A stretch of DNA of 64,000 bases from Reyranella sp. (GCF_004297405.1 NZ_SCVC01000032.1:186001-250000); one strand, 5' to 3'; positions 39,667 through 50,707 are shown, counted from the stretch's first letter. Translations and numbers: made by a program. The notes: generated by a model not told the origin, from the letters alone.

Positions 39667-41676
39667 TCAGATCGGACGGGTCGCCTCGGCCAGCCAGGCG
39701 CGGGTTGCTTCGTCGGCTTCGGGCTCGACCGTTTCGCGCACGCGCCGGTGATAATCGTTGAGCCACTGACGTTCGGCCTCGGTCAGCAGTTTCGGCTCGA
39801 CACAGGCCAGATCGATGGGCGCAAGCGTCAGGGTCTCGAATTCGAGATAGCGCCGGTCGGCGCCCTCGATCTCGGCTTCCTTCACCGCGATCAGGTTCTC
39901 GATGCGGATGCCGTATCCGCCCGCCTTGTAGTAGCCCGGCTCGTTGCTGACGATCATGCCGGGCTGCAGTGCCACGGTGTTGGGCATCTTGGAGATACGA
40001 TGCGGCCCTTCATGCACCGAAAGATAGGCACCGACGCCGTGGCCAGTGCCATGGTCGTAGTCGAGCCCGACCTGCCAGAGAGCGTAGCGCGCCAGCGCGT
40101 CGAGCTGGGAGCCCGAGGTGCCGACCGGGAAGCGCGCCGTTGCGAGCGCGATATGGCCCTTGAGCACGCGAGTAAAGCGGTCGCGCATCTCCGGCGAGGG
40201 CGTTCCGATAGCTACCGTGCGGGTGATGTCTGTGGTGCCGTCGCGATACTGCGCGCCTGAATCGACCAGATAGAGGCTGCCGGGTTCGAGCGGGCGCTCC
40301 GTCGCCTCGGAGGCGCGGTAGTGGACGATTGCGCCATTGGGACCGGCGCCGGAGATCGTGTCGAAGCTGAGATCGCGGAGCTTGCCGGTTTCCTCGCGCA
40401 GTGCCTGCAGGCGGTCGGAGACTTCTATTTCCCGCAGCTTGCCGGTCTTCGATTCGCGGGCGAGCCAGCCCAGGAAGCGGCTGACTGCGACACCGTCACG
40501 GCGATGGGCGCTGCGGATTCCCTCCAGTTCGACCTTGTTCTTGCAGGCCTTGGGCAGCGACACCGGGTCAGCATCGCGCACGATGGTGACGCCGGCGGCC
40601 TGCAGGCGTGTGGCCGCCCAGTAAGGTGCGGTCGCCGTCTCGATCAGGACTCGCTTGCCCATCTGGCCGAGTGCATCGAGGGCGCTGCCCAGTTCCTCGG
40701 GTGGTGCCAGGGTGACGGCATTGCCGAGCCAGGTAGCGGTACGGTCGGGCACCTTGCGGCGGTCCATGTAGAGATCGACATGGCCGTCGGCGTGCAGCAC
40801 GGCAAAGCCCAGAGGGAAGGGCGTCCGCGGAACGTCGCCACCGCGCACGTTCAGGAGCCAGGCGATTGAATCGGGCGCCGTGATCAGCGCGGCATCCGCA
40901 CCCTTGGCGGCGATGGCCTGGGCGACGCGCGTCCGCTTGGTCTCGCTCGCCTCGCCGGCAAACTCGACGGGCTGCGGCACGACGGGTGCCAGCGGCGCCG
41001 GTGCCCGGTCATGCCATACCGAGTCGACGGGATTGGCCTCGACCGCAACGAAACTGCCACCGGCGCGCTGGCAGGCACGCGCAAAGCGCTCGTAGCCATC
41101 GACGGTCTGCAGCCAGGGATCGAAGCCGAGCTTGCCACCGCGTGGCAGGTTCGTCGTGATCCACTGCTCAGGCGACTCCTCGGGAATCTGGTGGGGGACG
41201 AAGGCCGCGGTATCGACCTGGGCGCGGACGGCGAGGGTGTAGCGGCCGTCGACGAAGATCGCCGCCTTGTCGGCCAATGCGATGGCGAGGCCTGCAGATC
41301 CGGCGAAGCCCGTAAGCCAGCCCAGGCGCTGGGAGCGGCGCGGCACGTACTCGCCTTGATGTTCATCGGCACGCGGCACGACGAAGCCGTCGAGCCCGCG
41401 GCGCTTCAGTTCGGCCCGCAGGTCTTCAAGGCGGTTCGCTGGTGCGGGCGAGGCGTCGAGACCATCCCCGGCCTCTGCAAGTTCTGCCCGCCATTTGGTC
41501 AATGCCCTGGTCAGTTCAGCGTCGGCGCCGGGTTCGACCAGCTCGACCCACTCAGGCCCTGCCAGGCCTTCGGGCGCTGCAGCCACGCCGCGCATCAGCG
41601 AATCGAGGGCCGCCGGGTCGGGATTACGCCCACGCTGGCGGAGGAGGTGAAGAACGTCGTCTGGGGCGGAACTCAT
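39667..41676 (-). CDS. M24B family aminopeptidase P-like (Xaa-Pro aminopeptidase)
   Basis: A 669-residue metallopeptidase predicted to remove an N-terminal residue preceding proline. After an unusual N-terminal segment of about 70 residues come two creatinase-like domains (from LEDLRAELKRRGLDGFVVPRADEHQGEYVP) and then the catalytic pita-bread domain. Metal ligands are visible in VDSGAQYRDGTTDITRT (two Asp), GTGHGVGAYLSVHEGP (His), SNEPGYY (Glu) and IRIENL (Glu). It resembles the long XPNPEP1-type enzymes. ATG 41676 (MSSAPDDVLHL) is preferred to 41742, whose extra residues look unconserved. A small gap of 210 bases separates it from the divergent DUF1127 gene. Confidence 0.92.
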   Translation of the reverse strand: MSSAPDDVLHLLRQRGRNPDPAALDSLMRGVAAAPEGLAGPEWVELVEPGADAELTRALTKWRAELAEAGDGLDASPAPANRLEDLRAELKRRGLDGFVVPRADEHQGEYVPRRSQRLGWLTGFAGSAGLAIALADKAAIFVDGRYTLAVRAQVDTAAFVPHQIPEESPEQWITTNLPRGGKLGFDPWLQTVDGYERFARACQRAGGSFVAVEANPVDSVWHDRAPAPLAPVVPQPVEFAGEASETKRTRVAQAIAAKGADAALITAPDSIAWLLNVRGGDVPRTPFPLGFAVLHADGHVDLYMDRRKVPDRTATWLGNAVTLAPPEELGSALDALGQMGKRVLIETATAPYWAATRLQAAGVTIVRDADPVSLPKACKNKVELEGIRSAHRRDGVAVSRFLGWLARESKTGKLREIEVSDRLQALREETGKLRDLSFDTISGAGPNGAIVHYRASEATERPLEPGSLYLVDSGAQYRDGTTDITRTVAIGTPSPEMRDRFTRVLKGHIALATARFPVGTSGSQLDALARYALWQVGLDYDHGTGHGVGAYLSVHEGPHRISKMPNTVALQPGMIVSNEPGYYKAGGYGIRIENLIAVKEAEIEGADRRYLEFETLTLAPIDLACVEPKLLTEAERQWLNDYHRRVRETVEPEADEATRAWLAEATRPI

Positions 41677-41886
41677 GATGGATCGGGACCCTACGCGCCG
41701 TGCTGGGGACAGGCAAATTAAGCAATATTTGTTCTTTCGCACCCGCGAGATGCAAACTTATCTTGTGCCATGCATTGGATGCATATCGAACCTTCAAGAC
41801 CCGCACTTATTGTTGTAACTCAAGGCTCTATATTTGCTGGGTGCAGCGCAACATTGAATACCGCGTTGCACAAGAAGGAGACTATC
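41677..41886. promoter_or_regulatory. Divergent intergenic region with an ATGCAT palindrome
   Basis: This AT-richer 210-base region separates the aminopeptidase gene from the DUF1127 gene and must hold both promoters. It contains a perfect dyad, ATGCAT (41770-41775), TGG, ATGCAT (41779-41784), which could be an operator. AAGGAG at 41875-41880 is a strong ribosome-binding site for the start at 41887. No -35/-10 pair is convincing enough to name. Confidence 0.35.
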
Positions 41887-42294
41887 ATGATGACCCAGCC
41901 GATTCGGACTTTTAAAGATCTGACCAGCGAAACTGCGCCGGCGGGGGGAAACGAGATTACCAAGATCGGCTTCACCGTCGACGATCGCCACCTGATCGAG
42001 CTGCGTGCCCGCTATGCACGCGCCGAGTTGCTGGCCAACGCCGTGGGTGACGGGCTCCTGTGGCTCGGCCGGCAATACGACCGGCTCGTCGCAGGTATCA
42101 AAGCCGACATGAAGGTGCGGGCCGCCGAGGCCCAGCTTCACCGCATGACCGACCGCGAACTGGCCGATCTCGGCCTGTGCCGTGCGGATATCTCCTTCGC
42201 CGTCCGTGAGGCCGCCGAGGGTGTGGTCCCGCAGATCGACGGTGTCACTGGCCTCGTCGTTGCGGCCAATCAGAATCTGCGTCGCGCAGCGTAG
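41887..42294 (+). CDS. DUF1127 domain-containing protein
   Basis: A 135-residue protein whose C-terminal part (LHRMTDRELADLGLCRADISFAVRE, about residues 88-112) is the DUF1127 motif. This is normally found in very small proteins of under 60 residues, some linked to RNA and phosphate control in alphaproteobacteria. Here it is preceded by about 85 residues, including a helical ELRARYARAELLANAVGDGLLWLGRQYDRLV segment. The start at 41887 (MM) fits AAGGAG six bases upstream; the open frame from 41770 is not supported. A strong terminator follows, so it is a single-gene unit. Confidence 0.8.
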   Translation: MMTQPIRTFKDLTSETAPAGGNEITKIGFTVDDRHLIELRARYARAELLANAVGDGLLWLGRQYDRLVAGIKADMKVRAAEAQLHRMTDRELADLGLCRADISFAVREAAEGVVPQIDGVTGLVVAANQNLRRAA

Positions 42295-42319
42295 AGTTTG
42301 TAGCGTAGCGTAAGCGTAC

Positions 42320-42345
42320 AAGGGCCGGCCTAGCCGGCCCTTTTT
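42320..42345 (+). terminator. Rho-independent terminator between DUF1127 gene and prmA
   Basis: AGGGCCGGC (42321-42329), loop CTA, GCCGGCCCT (42333-42341), followed by a T-run to 42345. The stem is perfect. It ends the plus-strand transcript; the arrangement also places it just beyond the stop of the convergent prmA gene (42349). Confidence 0.9.
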
Positions 42346-42348
42346 CGT

Positions 42349-43232
42349 TTAGGTCCGTCGCAGCACCAGGCTGCGCCACCAGGCGCCACCGGTTTCGAAA
42401 TCGATGCGGCGCTCGAAGGCAAAGCCGCGCTGACCATAGGCCGACAGGACCTGAGCGGCTTGCTCGACCAGCAGCCCGCTCAGCAGCACGCGCCCGCCGG
42501 GCCTGACCGAGGCGGCAAAGGATTCCGAAAGCTTGACCAGCGGCCCGGCGAGAATGTTTGCGACAACGAGATCGTAGGGCGCGGGCTTCCGCAGCTCGTC
42601 GGCTTCGAGGCCAACCGACACGAAGAAACGACAAAGGTCAGCGACACCATTCAGTTCGGCGTTCTCGCGCGCCACGTCCACGGCCTCGGCATCGTTGTCG
42701 CCGCCGATCACCGGCCGCCGCCAGAGCTTGGCCATGGCGATGGCGAGGATGCCGCTGCCGCAGCCGACATCGACGGCATTCACGGTCTCGCGAGGATCGA
42801 GTGTCGCCAGCATTTCCAGACAACCGCGCGTCGTGGCGTGCGTGCCGGTGCCGAAGGCAAGTCCGGCATCGATGCGCAACGGCAGCAGTCCGCCCGGCAT
42901 GCCGTCGCTGACATGCGAGGGATGGACCCAGAACGGACCGACGGCGAAGGGGCGGAACGAGCGCTGGTTCTCGGCGACCCAGTCGATGTCGGGAAGGTCT
43001 TCCCACTGCCAGTCTGGCCGGGTGACGCCCAATGCTTGTGCCGCGGCGACGATTGCGGCCTCGACCGATGCCGCATCACCTTCTCCGAAGACGTCGATGC
43101 GCCAGGGCCCGTCACGCGAGATTTCGCAACTCGCGACGATGAAGCCATCCTCGCTCAACCGCTCTTCGAGGAGCGCTTCCCATGCGGCACGCTCTGCGGC
43201 GGGCACGACGAACCCTGCTTTGCGGACAGTAC

Positions 43233-43236
<4 letters not shown>
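42349..43236 (-). CDS. prmA: Ribosomal protein L11 methyltransferase
   Basis: A 295-residue SAM-dependent enzyme that trimethylates ribosomal protein L11. The N-terminal substrate domain covers about residues 1-100. The catalytic part shows DAGLAFGTGTHATTRGCLEML, motif I AVDVGCGSGILAIAMAKL, DNDAEAVDVARENAELNGV and the VVANILAGPLVKL motif, all typical of PrmA. ATG 43236 overlaps the stop of the upstream ABC ATPase gene (ATGA), so it is coupled to a transport operon of unrelated function. The longer frame on this strand is a shadow. Confidence 0.95.
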
Positions 43237-44260
<1,024 letters not shown>

Positions 44261-44264
<4 letters not shown>

Positions 44265-45940
44265 ATATCGAGGCCGCGCGCGCGTTGCGAGCGGTCGGCG
44301 GCGAGCTGCGACAGCCACATGCAGACCGCCACGATGATCACCGCGATCACGCCCAATGCCGCGCCGGCCCCGCGACCGGCCGGCGTCTGCATCAGCACGT
44401 ACAGCCCATAGGCCAGCGGCGCATCGGAGTTGGACTGCACCAGCATCAGCACGGCCGAGAGTTCGACCGCCGCCGTGGCGAAGCTGGTGACGAAGCCTGC
44501 CAGCAGGCCGCCGGTCATCAAGGGCACGACGATGCGGCGCACGGTGCGGGCCTTGGTGGCGCCGAGATTTTCGGCGGCCTCTTCCAGCGATACCGAGATC
44601 TGCTGCAGGGCCGCATAGGCGGCGCGCAGCGCGTAGGGCAGGCGGCGAATGGCGATGGCCAGCACGATCACGATCCAGAGTGCTGCCAGCGGCGTACCGT
44701 CGGGCAGCTTCACGCCGTAGAAGGCGCGCAGGTAACCGATACCTAGCACGACGCCCGGCACGGCGAGGGCGGTGCTGGCGGCCCAGTCGAGCCACTGTCG
44801 GCCGGGTAGGCGAGTGCGCAGCACCAGGTAGGCAATGGCACCGCCGATGACGACGTCGATCGCCGCCGCGAGGCCCGAATAGAGCAGCGTGTTTTTGATG
44901 TAGACCGAGCTATCGCCCAGCACGCGTGCGTAGTGGGCGAACGTGAAGCCGTCGGGCAGGGGGCTGAACGACCAGACAGTCGCGAAGGACAGCAGCACCA
45001 GTCCGAAATGCGGCGCCAGCACCAGCAGCAGGATCAGGATGACGACCGCATAAGCCAGCACCTGCTCGCGCGGCTTGAGCTGGCGGCGCGCGAGGCCACC
45101 GCCGCCGCGTTGCGTGGTGGCATAGTCCTTACCCTTCATCACCAGCGCCGTCGCCCACATGGTCGCCACCGCGACCACGATCAGCACGACCGAGATCACG
45201 TAGCCCATCGGATCGTCGATGCCGATCGAGGTGATACGCAGATAGGCTTGCGGCGCCAGCATCTCCTTCACGTTCAGCAACAGCGGTGTGGCGACGTCGT
45301 CGAACACCTTCACGAACACCAGGCTGGCGCCAGCGATGTAGCCGGGCAGCGCCAGCGGCAAGGCGATGCGGCGGAACAGGCGCAGCCCATGTGATCCCAG
45401 GTTCTGCGCGGCCTCTTCCATGCTGCGGTCGATGTTGCGCAGCGCAGCGGACAGATTGACCAGGATGAACGGGAAGTAGTGGATCGCCTGCAGGAAGATG
45501 ACGCCGTTCAACCCCTCCATGAAGCCGATCTTGAAGTCGAACCATTCGTCGAGCAGCAGGTTGACCGAGCCGTTGCGTCCGAACAGGAGTTGCATCGCCA
45601 CGGCGCCGACGAAAGGCGGCATGATCAACGGCAGGAAGCCCAATGTCTGGACCAGCATGGCGCCTCGGAACTCGAAGCGCGTCGTGAGGTAGGCGAGCGG
45701 CAAAGCCAGCGCCGAGGCCCAGACGACCGTCATCGCCGAGACGTAGACAGAATTCCAGAAGGAGCGCACGAACAGCTCGGTGCGCGCGAAGTCCACGAAG
45801 TTGATCAGCGTGAGTGCGCCGCCGCCCTTCTCGGTGAAGGCGACGTAGACCACGGTCGCCACGGGCACGACCAGGAACACCCCGAGGAAGAGGGCAATGG
45901 CCAGCGCCAGGGCAACCTGGCCAGGCGAACGCACGGTCAA
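44261..45940 (-). CDS. Fe(III)-type ABC transporter permease, two fused modules
   Basis: A 559-residue inner-membrane protein with about twelve hydrophobic segments, made of two homologous permease halves as in FbpB/SfuB. Each half has its own coupling loop: EEAAQNLGSHGLRLFRRIALPLALPGYIAG near residue 195 and EEAAENLGATKARTVRRIVVPLMTGGLLAG near residue 470. One protein can therefore supply both membrane subunits of an importer. It lies 10 bases after the binding-protein gene and overlaps the ATPase gene, giving a standard three-gene operon. Confidence 0.93.
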
Positions 45941-45950
45941 CGCGTGAGCT

Positions 45951-47276
45951 TTAGCGAAGGAGCTTTAACGCCTCGTCGGCCTTTGCCTTGGCAGCGGCGT
46001 ACTTTTCTTTGGCGAAGGCTGACCATTGCTGCTCGAGTTCGGCCTGGCGCGACGACTTCTCCTTGCCGCCGGTGAAGGCTGCCTTGATCTCGGGAGAAGC
46101 CGCCTGCGCGTCGGTGATCGGCATGGCGGCGATCAGGTCGCGTGCCTCCTTGGCGAGCGCTCGTGCCTGGGCATTGTCCTTCTTGGCGAGAGCGGCATCG
46201 ACTTCATGCAGCGCTTTGGTGGCTGCCTTCAGCGGCTCGAGCTGGAAGGTGATGAGCTGGTCGAACAAGGTGTCGACCGCCGCGGTGCGGCTCTCCGACA
46301 GTTCGGCATTGAAGGTCAGCAGGCCCTGCAGGTTCTTGTCCTTGAAGGGATTGGGATAGTCGGCCGGCGCCTTGGCGTAGGTCTCCGGCCGGACGGGCAG
46401 GCGGCGAATGGTCGGTTCCAGCAGCACTTCCTGGCCGGCCGGAGACAGGAGGAACTCGATGAAGGCTTCGGCGCCGGCCTTGTTGGGGGCGTTGGCGACG
46501 ACGCCGACATTGGCGGGCACCAGCGTCGTGACCGAGGGGTAGACAAACTTCACCGGGAAGCCTGCGCCTTGCGAGGAGAAGGCGAAGAAGTCGATGACGA
46601 TACCGTAGCCGACCTGGCCAGAATTCACCGCCTCGGGGACGCCGAACGAGCGATCCGTGACCTGGCGCAGGTTACCCGAGATGTCCTTGATGGTACGCCA
46701 GCCTTTGTTCCAGCCCTCGCCCTGCAGGATGGTTTCGATGGTGAGGTGTGTCGTGCCCGAGCGCGAGGGGGCCGAGATCGACACATGGTCGAAATAGGGA
46801 GCTTTCGCGAGGTCCTGCCACTCCTTGGGGGACGGCAGCTTGTTGGCCTTTACATAGCGCTCGTTCCACATGATGCCGTAGCCCGAGGCGGCGAAGCCCG
46901 AATAGAACCCGTCCTTGTCGTTCACCGGATAGGAGCCGACTTTTTCGGCAATGCCCGTGGCCTTGGGCTTGTAGGCGGCGAGCAGCTTCTTGCCCTTCAA
47001 CACCTCGAACGCGTCAGGCGCAGAGGCCCAGAACAGATCGACCTGGTTGTTGCCCTTGGTCTCTTCGAGGAACTTCACGCCGGCATTGGTGTTGCGGTTC
47101 TGCACTTCCAGCGTGGCGCCCGGCACGGCCTTTTCGAAGGCCTTCTTGATGGGATCGGTGACGTCCTTCGAGAAAGACGTGACCACCGTGACCTTGCCGG
47201 CCTGGGCGAAGGCAGTTCCCGTGGCGAGAACGAGAGCCAGGGGAGCAGCAAAGGCGAGGGCTGAGCGGCGGAACAT
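45951..47276 (-). CDS. Periplasmic solute-binding protein of the Fe(III)-type ABC transporter
   Basis: A 441-residue family 1 binding protein. A Sec signal peptide (MFRRSALAFAAPLALVLATGTAFA) is followed by VTVVTSFSKDVTDPIKKAFEKAVPG. DLFWASAPDAFEVLK and GAEAFIEFLLSPAGQEVLLEPTIRRLPVRP are typical of Fe(III), phosphonate or polyamine binders. Beyond residue 340 is a long alanine/lysine-rich helical tail (AALAKKDNAQARALAKEARDLIAAM ... AKADEALKLLR) beyond the usual family length. AGGAGAG precedes the ATG at 47276. No iron-ligating tyrosine pair can be assigned with confidence, so the substrate is open. Confidence 0.88.
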   Translation of the reverse strand: MFRRSALAFAAPLALVLATGTAFAQAGKVTVVTSFSKDVTDPIKKAFEKAVPGATLEVQNRNTNAGVKFLEETKGNNQVDLFWASAPDAFEVLKGKKLLAAYKPKATGIAEKVGSYPVNDKDGFYSGFAASGYGIMWNERYVKANKLPSPKEWQDLAKAPYFDHVSISAPSRSGTTHLTIETILQGEGWNKGWRTIKDISGNLRQVTDRSFGVPEAVNSGQVGYGIVIDFFAFSSQGAGFPVKFVYPSVTTLVPANVGVVANAPNKAGAEAFIEFLLSPAGQEVLLEPTIRRLPVRPETYAKAPADYPNPFKDKNLQGLLTFNAELSESRTAAVDTLFDQLITFQLEPLKAATKALHEVDAALAKKDNAQARALAKEARDLIAAMPITDAQAASPEIKAAFTGGKEKSSRQAELEQQWSAFAKEKYAAAKAKADEALKLLR

Positions 47277-47308
47277 AGCGTTTCTCTCCTGCAGTTTTTT
47301 TATCTTTG

Positions 47309-49603
47309 TCAGGCAGCTTCGATGAAGCTGTCGAGGACCTTCTTTGAACCGGCCTTCTCGAATTCGATGTCGAGCTTGTTGCCGTCCACGGCGACGATGC
47401 GGCCGTAGCCGAACTTCTGGTGGAAGACGCGTTGGCCGACACTGAGGTCGAGCTTGTCGCCGTCGACGGCGCGCCGGTCATCGGCCGTCTCGTCACGCCA
47501 GCGCGGGCGCCGGCCCGAGGCGACGCCCAGGCTCTCATAGTCGAAGCCACTTGCCTGCTCGCGCAGACCGCCATGATGGCCGGCGGAGTAGGTGGCGTAG
47601 AGACCGGCGTCGCTGCTTTCCGCGAGCTGGTCGGTCGGCAGCTCACGCAGGAAGCGCGAAGGGATGGCGGCCTGCCACTGGTTGAACACACGGCGGTTGG
47701 CGGCGAAGGAGACGTATGCCCGCTTGCGCGCGCGCGTCAGGCCGACATAGGCCAGCCGCCGCTCCTCCTCGAGACCCGCCAGGCCCTTGTCGTCGAGAGC
47801 ACGCTGGTTGGGAAACAGCCCTTCCTCCCAACCCGGCAGGAACACCGTGTCGAACTCCAGGCCCTTGGCGGCATGGAGCGTCATCACGCTCACCATGTCG
47901 CCGTCGGACCGCTCGGCATTGTCGGTGAGCAGCGCCACATGCTCCATGAACGCCGGCAGGGAGTCGAACTCCTGCAGTGCGTTGGTGAGTTCCTTGAGAT
48001 TCTCCAGCCGACCCTCGGCCTCAGGTGACCGATCCATGCGCAGCATGTCGGTGTAGCCTGACTCGTCGAGGATGGTTTCGACCACCTCGACATGGTTCAT
48101 GCCGTCCAGCATGGCGCGCCAGCGCTCGAAGCTGCGGATCAGATCACCCAGCGCCTTGCGCGGCCGGGCTTTCAACTCGTCGGTTTCGAGCGCCCGACGC
48201 GTCGCCTCGAACAGCGATACTTTCTGTGCGCGCTGGACGATGCGCAAGGTACGCAGGGCCGATTCACCGAGACCCCGGCGCGGCGTGTTGTAGATCCGCT
48301 CGAAGGCCAGGTCGTCGTCGTGCTGCACCGTGACCCGGCAATAGGCCAGGGCGTCGCGGATTTCCTGGCGTTCGTAGAAGCGCGGGCCGCCGATCACACG
48401 ATAGGGCAGGCCCATGGTGATGAAGCGCTCTTCGAATTCGCGCGTCTGGAAGCCGGCGCGCACCAGGATGGCAATCTGAGCGAGCCTGTGCTTGTCGCGC
48501 TGCAGCGCCTCGATCTCCTCGCCGATGGTGCGGGCTTCCTCGTCGCCGTCCCATACGCCACGCAGCGAGATGCGTTCGCCTTCCTTGGTGTCGGTCCACA
48601 GCGTCTTGCCCAACCGCCCTTCATTGTGGGCGATCAAATGCGAGGCGGCGGCCAGGATGTGTGGCGTCGAACGGTAGTTGCGCTCGAGGCGCACGATGGT
48701 GGCGCCGGGGAAGTCCTTCTCGAAACGCAGGATGTTGCCGACTTCAGCGCCGCGCCATCCGTAGATCGACTGGTCGTCATCGCCGACGCAACAGACGTCC
48801 TGCGTGCCCTGCGCCAGCAGACGCAGCCAAAGATACTGCGCCACGTTGGTGTCCTGATACTCGTCGACCAGGATGTGGCGGAAGCGACGATGATAGATCT
48901 CCAGAATGTCGGGATGCTGCTGCCACAGGGTGACGCAGTGCATCACGAGATCACCGAAGTCGACGGCGTTCACCTCGGCGAGTCGCGCCTGGTACTGGCG
49001 GTAGATATCTGCCGCCTTGCCGTTGGCGAAATCGCCGGCATCGTCGGCCGAAACCTTTTCGGGCGTCAGCGCACGGTCCTTCCAACGCTGGATGATCCCC
49101 GAGAGGATCCGGGCCGGCCATTTCTTGTCGTCGATCCCTTCGGCTTGCAGGAGCTGCTTGATCAGCCGGGTCTGGTCGTCGGTGTCGAGAATGGTGAAGT
49201 TGCTCTTCAGCCCGATCAGTTCGGCGTGGCGTCGCAGCACGCGCACGCCGACCGAATGGAAGGTGCCGAGCCACATCCCGTCGGCGGCGCCGCCTATCAG
49301 GCTCGCCACGCGGTCGAGCATTTCACGCGCCGCCTTGTTGGTGAAGGTGACGGCGAGCACCTGCGAGGGCCGTGTCTGGCCGGTGATCAATAGATGGGCG
49401 ATCCGGGTGGTCAGCACACGGGTTTTGCCCGTGCCGGCACCAGCCAGGACCAGCAGAGGGCCGCCGGTATGGGTGACGGCCTTGCGCTGCTCTTCGTTCA
49501 GCCCGTCGAGATGGGCGGTGGGCGCAACGGCGCGCCGTGCCGGAACGGGATCAGTCGGTACGGGGTCGTCGGTGATTTCAAAAGGATCGGCGGGGGGCGC
49601 CAT
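47309..49603 (-). CDS. uvrD: ATP-dependent DNA helicase UvrD/PcrA
   Basis: A 764-residue superfamily 1A helicase, 3'-5', for mismatch and excision repair and replication restart. Walker A is AGAGTGKTRVLTTRIAHLL (about residues 54-72). VDEYQDTN, GDDDQSIYGWRGAE, LERNYRST, MTLHAAKGLEFDTVFLPGWEEGLFP and VGLTRARKRAYVSFA are helicase motifs II to VI. A C-terminal Tudor-like segment (VGQRVFHQKFGYGRIVAVDGNKLDIEF) binds RNA polymerase in PcrA-like proteins. The binding-protein gene follows 32 bases after its stop with no terminator visible, so transcription may continue into the transport operon. Confidence 0.96.
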   Translation of the reverse strand: MAPPADPFEITDDPVPTDPVPARRAVAPTAHLDGLNEEQRKAVTHTGGPLLVLAGAGTGKTRVLTTRIAHLLITGQTRPSQVLAVTFTNKAAREMLDRVASLIGGAADGMWLGTFHSVGVRVLRRHAELIGLKSNFTILDTDDQTRLIKQLLQAEGIDDKKWPARILSGIIQRWKDRALTPEKVSADDAGDFANGKAADIYRQYQARLAEVNAVDFGDLVMHCVTLWQQHPDILEIYHRRFRHILVDEYQDTNVAQYLWLRLLAQGTQDVCCVGDDDQSIYGWRGAEVGNILRFEKDFPGATIVRLERNYRSTPHILAAASHLIAHNEGRLGKTLWTDTKEGERISLRGVWDGDEEARTIGEEIEALQRDKHRLAQIAILVRAGFQTREFEERFITMGLPYRVIGGPRFYERQEIRDALAYCRVTVQHDDDLAFERIYNTPRRGLGESALRTLRIVQRAQKVSLFEATRRALETDELKARPRKALGDLIRSFERWRAMLDGMNHVEVVETILDESGYTDMLRMDRSPEAEGRLENLKELTNALQEFDSLPAFMEHVALLTDNAERSDGDMVSVMTLHAAKGLEFDTVFLPGWEEGLFPNQRALDDKGLAGLEEERRLAYVGLTRARKRAYVSFAANRRVFNQWQAAIPSRFLRELPTDQLAESSDAGLYATYSAGHHGGLREQASGFDYESLGVASGRRPRWRDETADDRRAVDGDKLDLSVGQRVFHQKFGYGRIVAVDGNKLDIEFEKAGSKKVLDSFIEAA

Positions 49604-49684
49604 GAACCGTCATATAGCAATCGGGACGGCAGACGCCTATCTTTAGACTGTGGAAGCGCTCGTTGGCGCGCGGGAGGTATGCGG

Positions 49685-50707
49685 ATGGCCCGAGGGTTGA
49701 ACGGTTCCGCAAATGGTGCAGGCCACTGGCCGCCACCCGGCCAGGAGGGTGTTGTCGCCCAGACGCCGGGCAGCGATGGCTCGAATCTGCCACCGGCGGT
49801 CATGGCAGCACTGCCAGCCGTCGTCGGCGTCAAGACGACTATTCCCGCGAACCGCCGCTCGGCTCAGACATTGGGCACGGAGCGTGAAGGCCACGGCATC
49901 CTGCTGGATGACGAAGGCCTCGTGGTCACGATCGGTTACCTCATCATGGAGGCCGATACCGTGACGATCACCGATATCGACGGACGGGAGTTGCCGGCCC
50001 ATATCGTAGGCTATGACTATGAGAGCGGCTTCGGTCTGGTCCGCACGGAGGTTCCGGTGCGCCATAGGCCGCTGCGCTTCGGCGACTCGGATTCCCTGAT
50101 ATTGCGCAGTGAGGCCTATGTTGCAGGCCAGGGCGGCGCCAAGGCGACACTCAAGGTCAAGATTGCCGGCCGCCGCGAATTTGCGGGTTACTGGGAGTAT
50201 CTCCTCGACAACGCGATCTTCACCGTGCCGGCCTTTCCGCAGTGGGGCGGCTCGGCCTTGATCGGCATAGACGGCGATCTGCTGGGTGTCGGCTCGCTCC
50301 TGGTGCCAGAGGCCCTAGGTCCTGGCGCGCCCGCCTTTCCGGGCAACATGTATGTGCCGATCAACCGGCTGAAGCCGATCTTTCAGGAGCTGGTGTCGAC
50401 CGGCCGGCTGTCGACTCCACCCCGGCCGTGGCTTGGCCTCTACACGCTCGAGCACGTGGGCCAGCTCGTGGTCGCCGGTATCTCCGATGGCGGTCCGGCC
50501 GATCGCGCCGGCCTGCAGCGCGGCGACATTCTACACGCGCTCAACGGCGATGTGCTGGACGATCTCGCCGACTTCTATCGCAAGCTCTGGAGTAGCGGAC
50601 CCGCTGGCACGCCGGTCAAGTTGCGGATGGAACGCGACGAAGATGCCTTCGAGGTGACGGTACGGACCGGTGATCGCGCCACCTATCAAAAGTTCGGCTC
50701 GGATTGA
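49685..50707 (+). CDS. HtrA-like PDZ protein lacking the protease triad
   Basis: A 340-residue protein with the layout of a Deg/HtrA protease: a trypsin-like barrel (about residues 40-240) and a C-terminal PDZ domain (about residues 255-335, RPWLGLYTLEHVGQLVV...AGLQRGDILHALNG). The alignable catalytic positions are all changed: histidine in the VTNxHV motif becomes Tyr85 (VTIGYLI), the aspartate region reads YESGFGLV (Gly115), and the GNSGG serine is Trp187 in PQWGGSAL. It is thus predicted to be a non-proteolytic scaffold or substrate-binding protein. No signal peptide is visible. ATG 49685 fits GGGAGG seven bases upstream. It is divergent from uvrD. Confidence 0.8.
   Translation: MARGLNGSANGAGHWPPPGQEGVVAQTPGSDGSNLPPAVMAALPAVVGVKTTIPANRRSAQTLGTEREGHGILLDDEGLVVTIGYLIMEADTVTITDIDGRELPAHIVGYDYESGFGLVRTEVPVRHRPLRFGDSDSLILRSEAYVAGQGGAKATLKVKIAGRREFAGYWEYLLDNAIFTVPAFPQWGGSALIGIDGDLLGVGSLLVPEALGPGAPAFPGNMYVPINRLKPIFQELVSTGRLSTPPRPWLGLYTLEHVGQLVVAGISDGGPADRAGLQRGDILHALNGDVLDDLADFYRKLWSSGPAGTPVKLRMERDEDAFEVTVRTGDRATYQKFGSD

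Noticed and set aside
39667..41676. Possible fusion of the aminopeptidase with another enzyme because of its 669-residue length.
   Set aside because: Long XPNPEP1-type aminopeptidases reach about 600-620 residues with two N-terminal domains; only the first 70 residues are unexplained.
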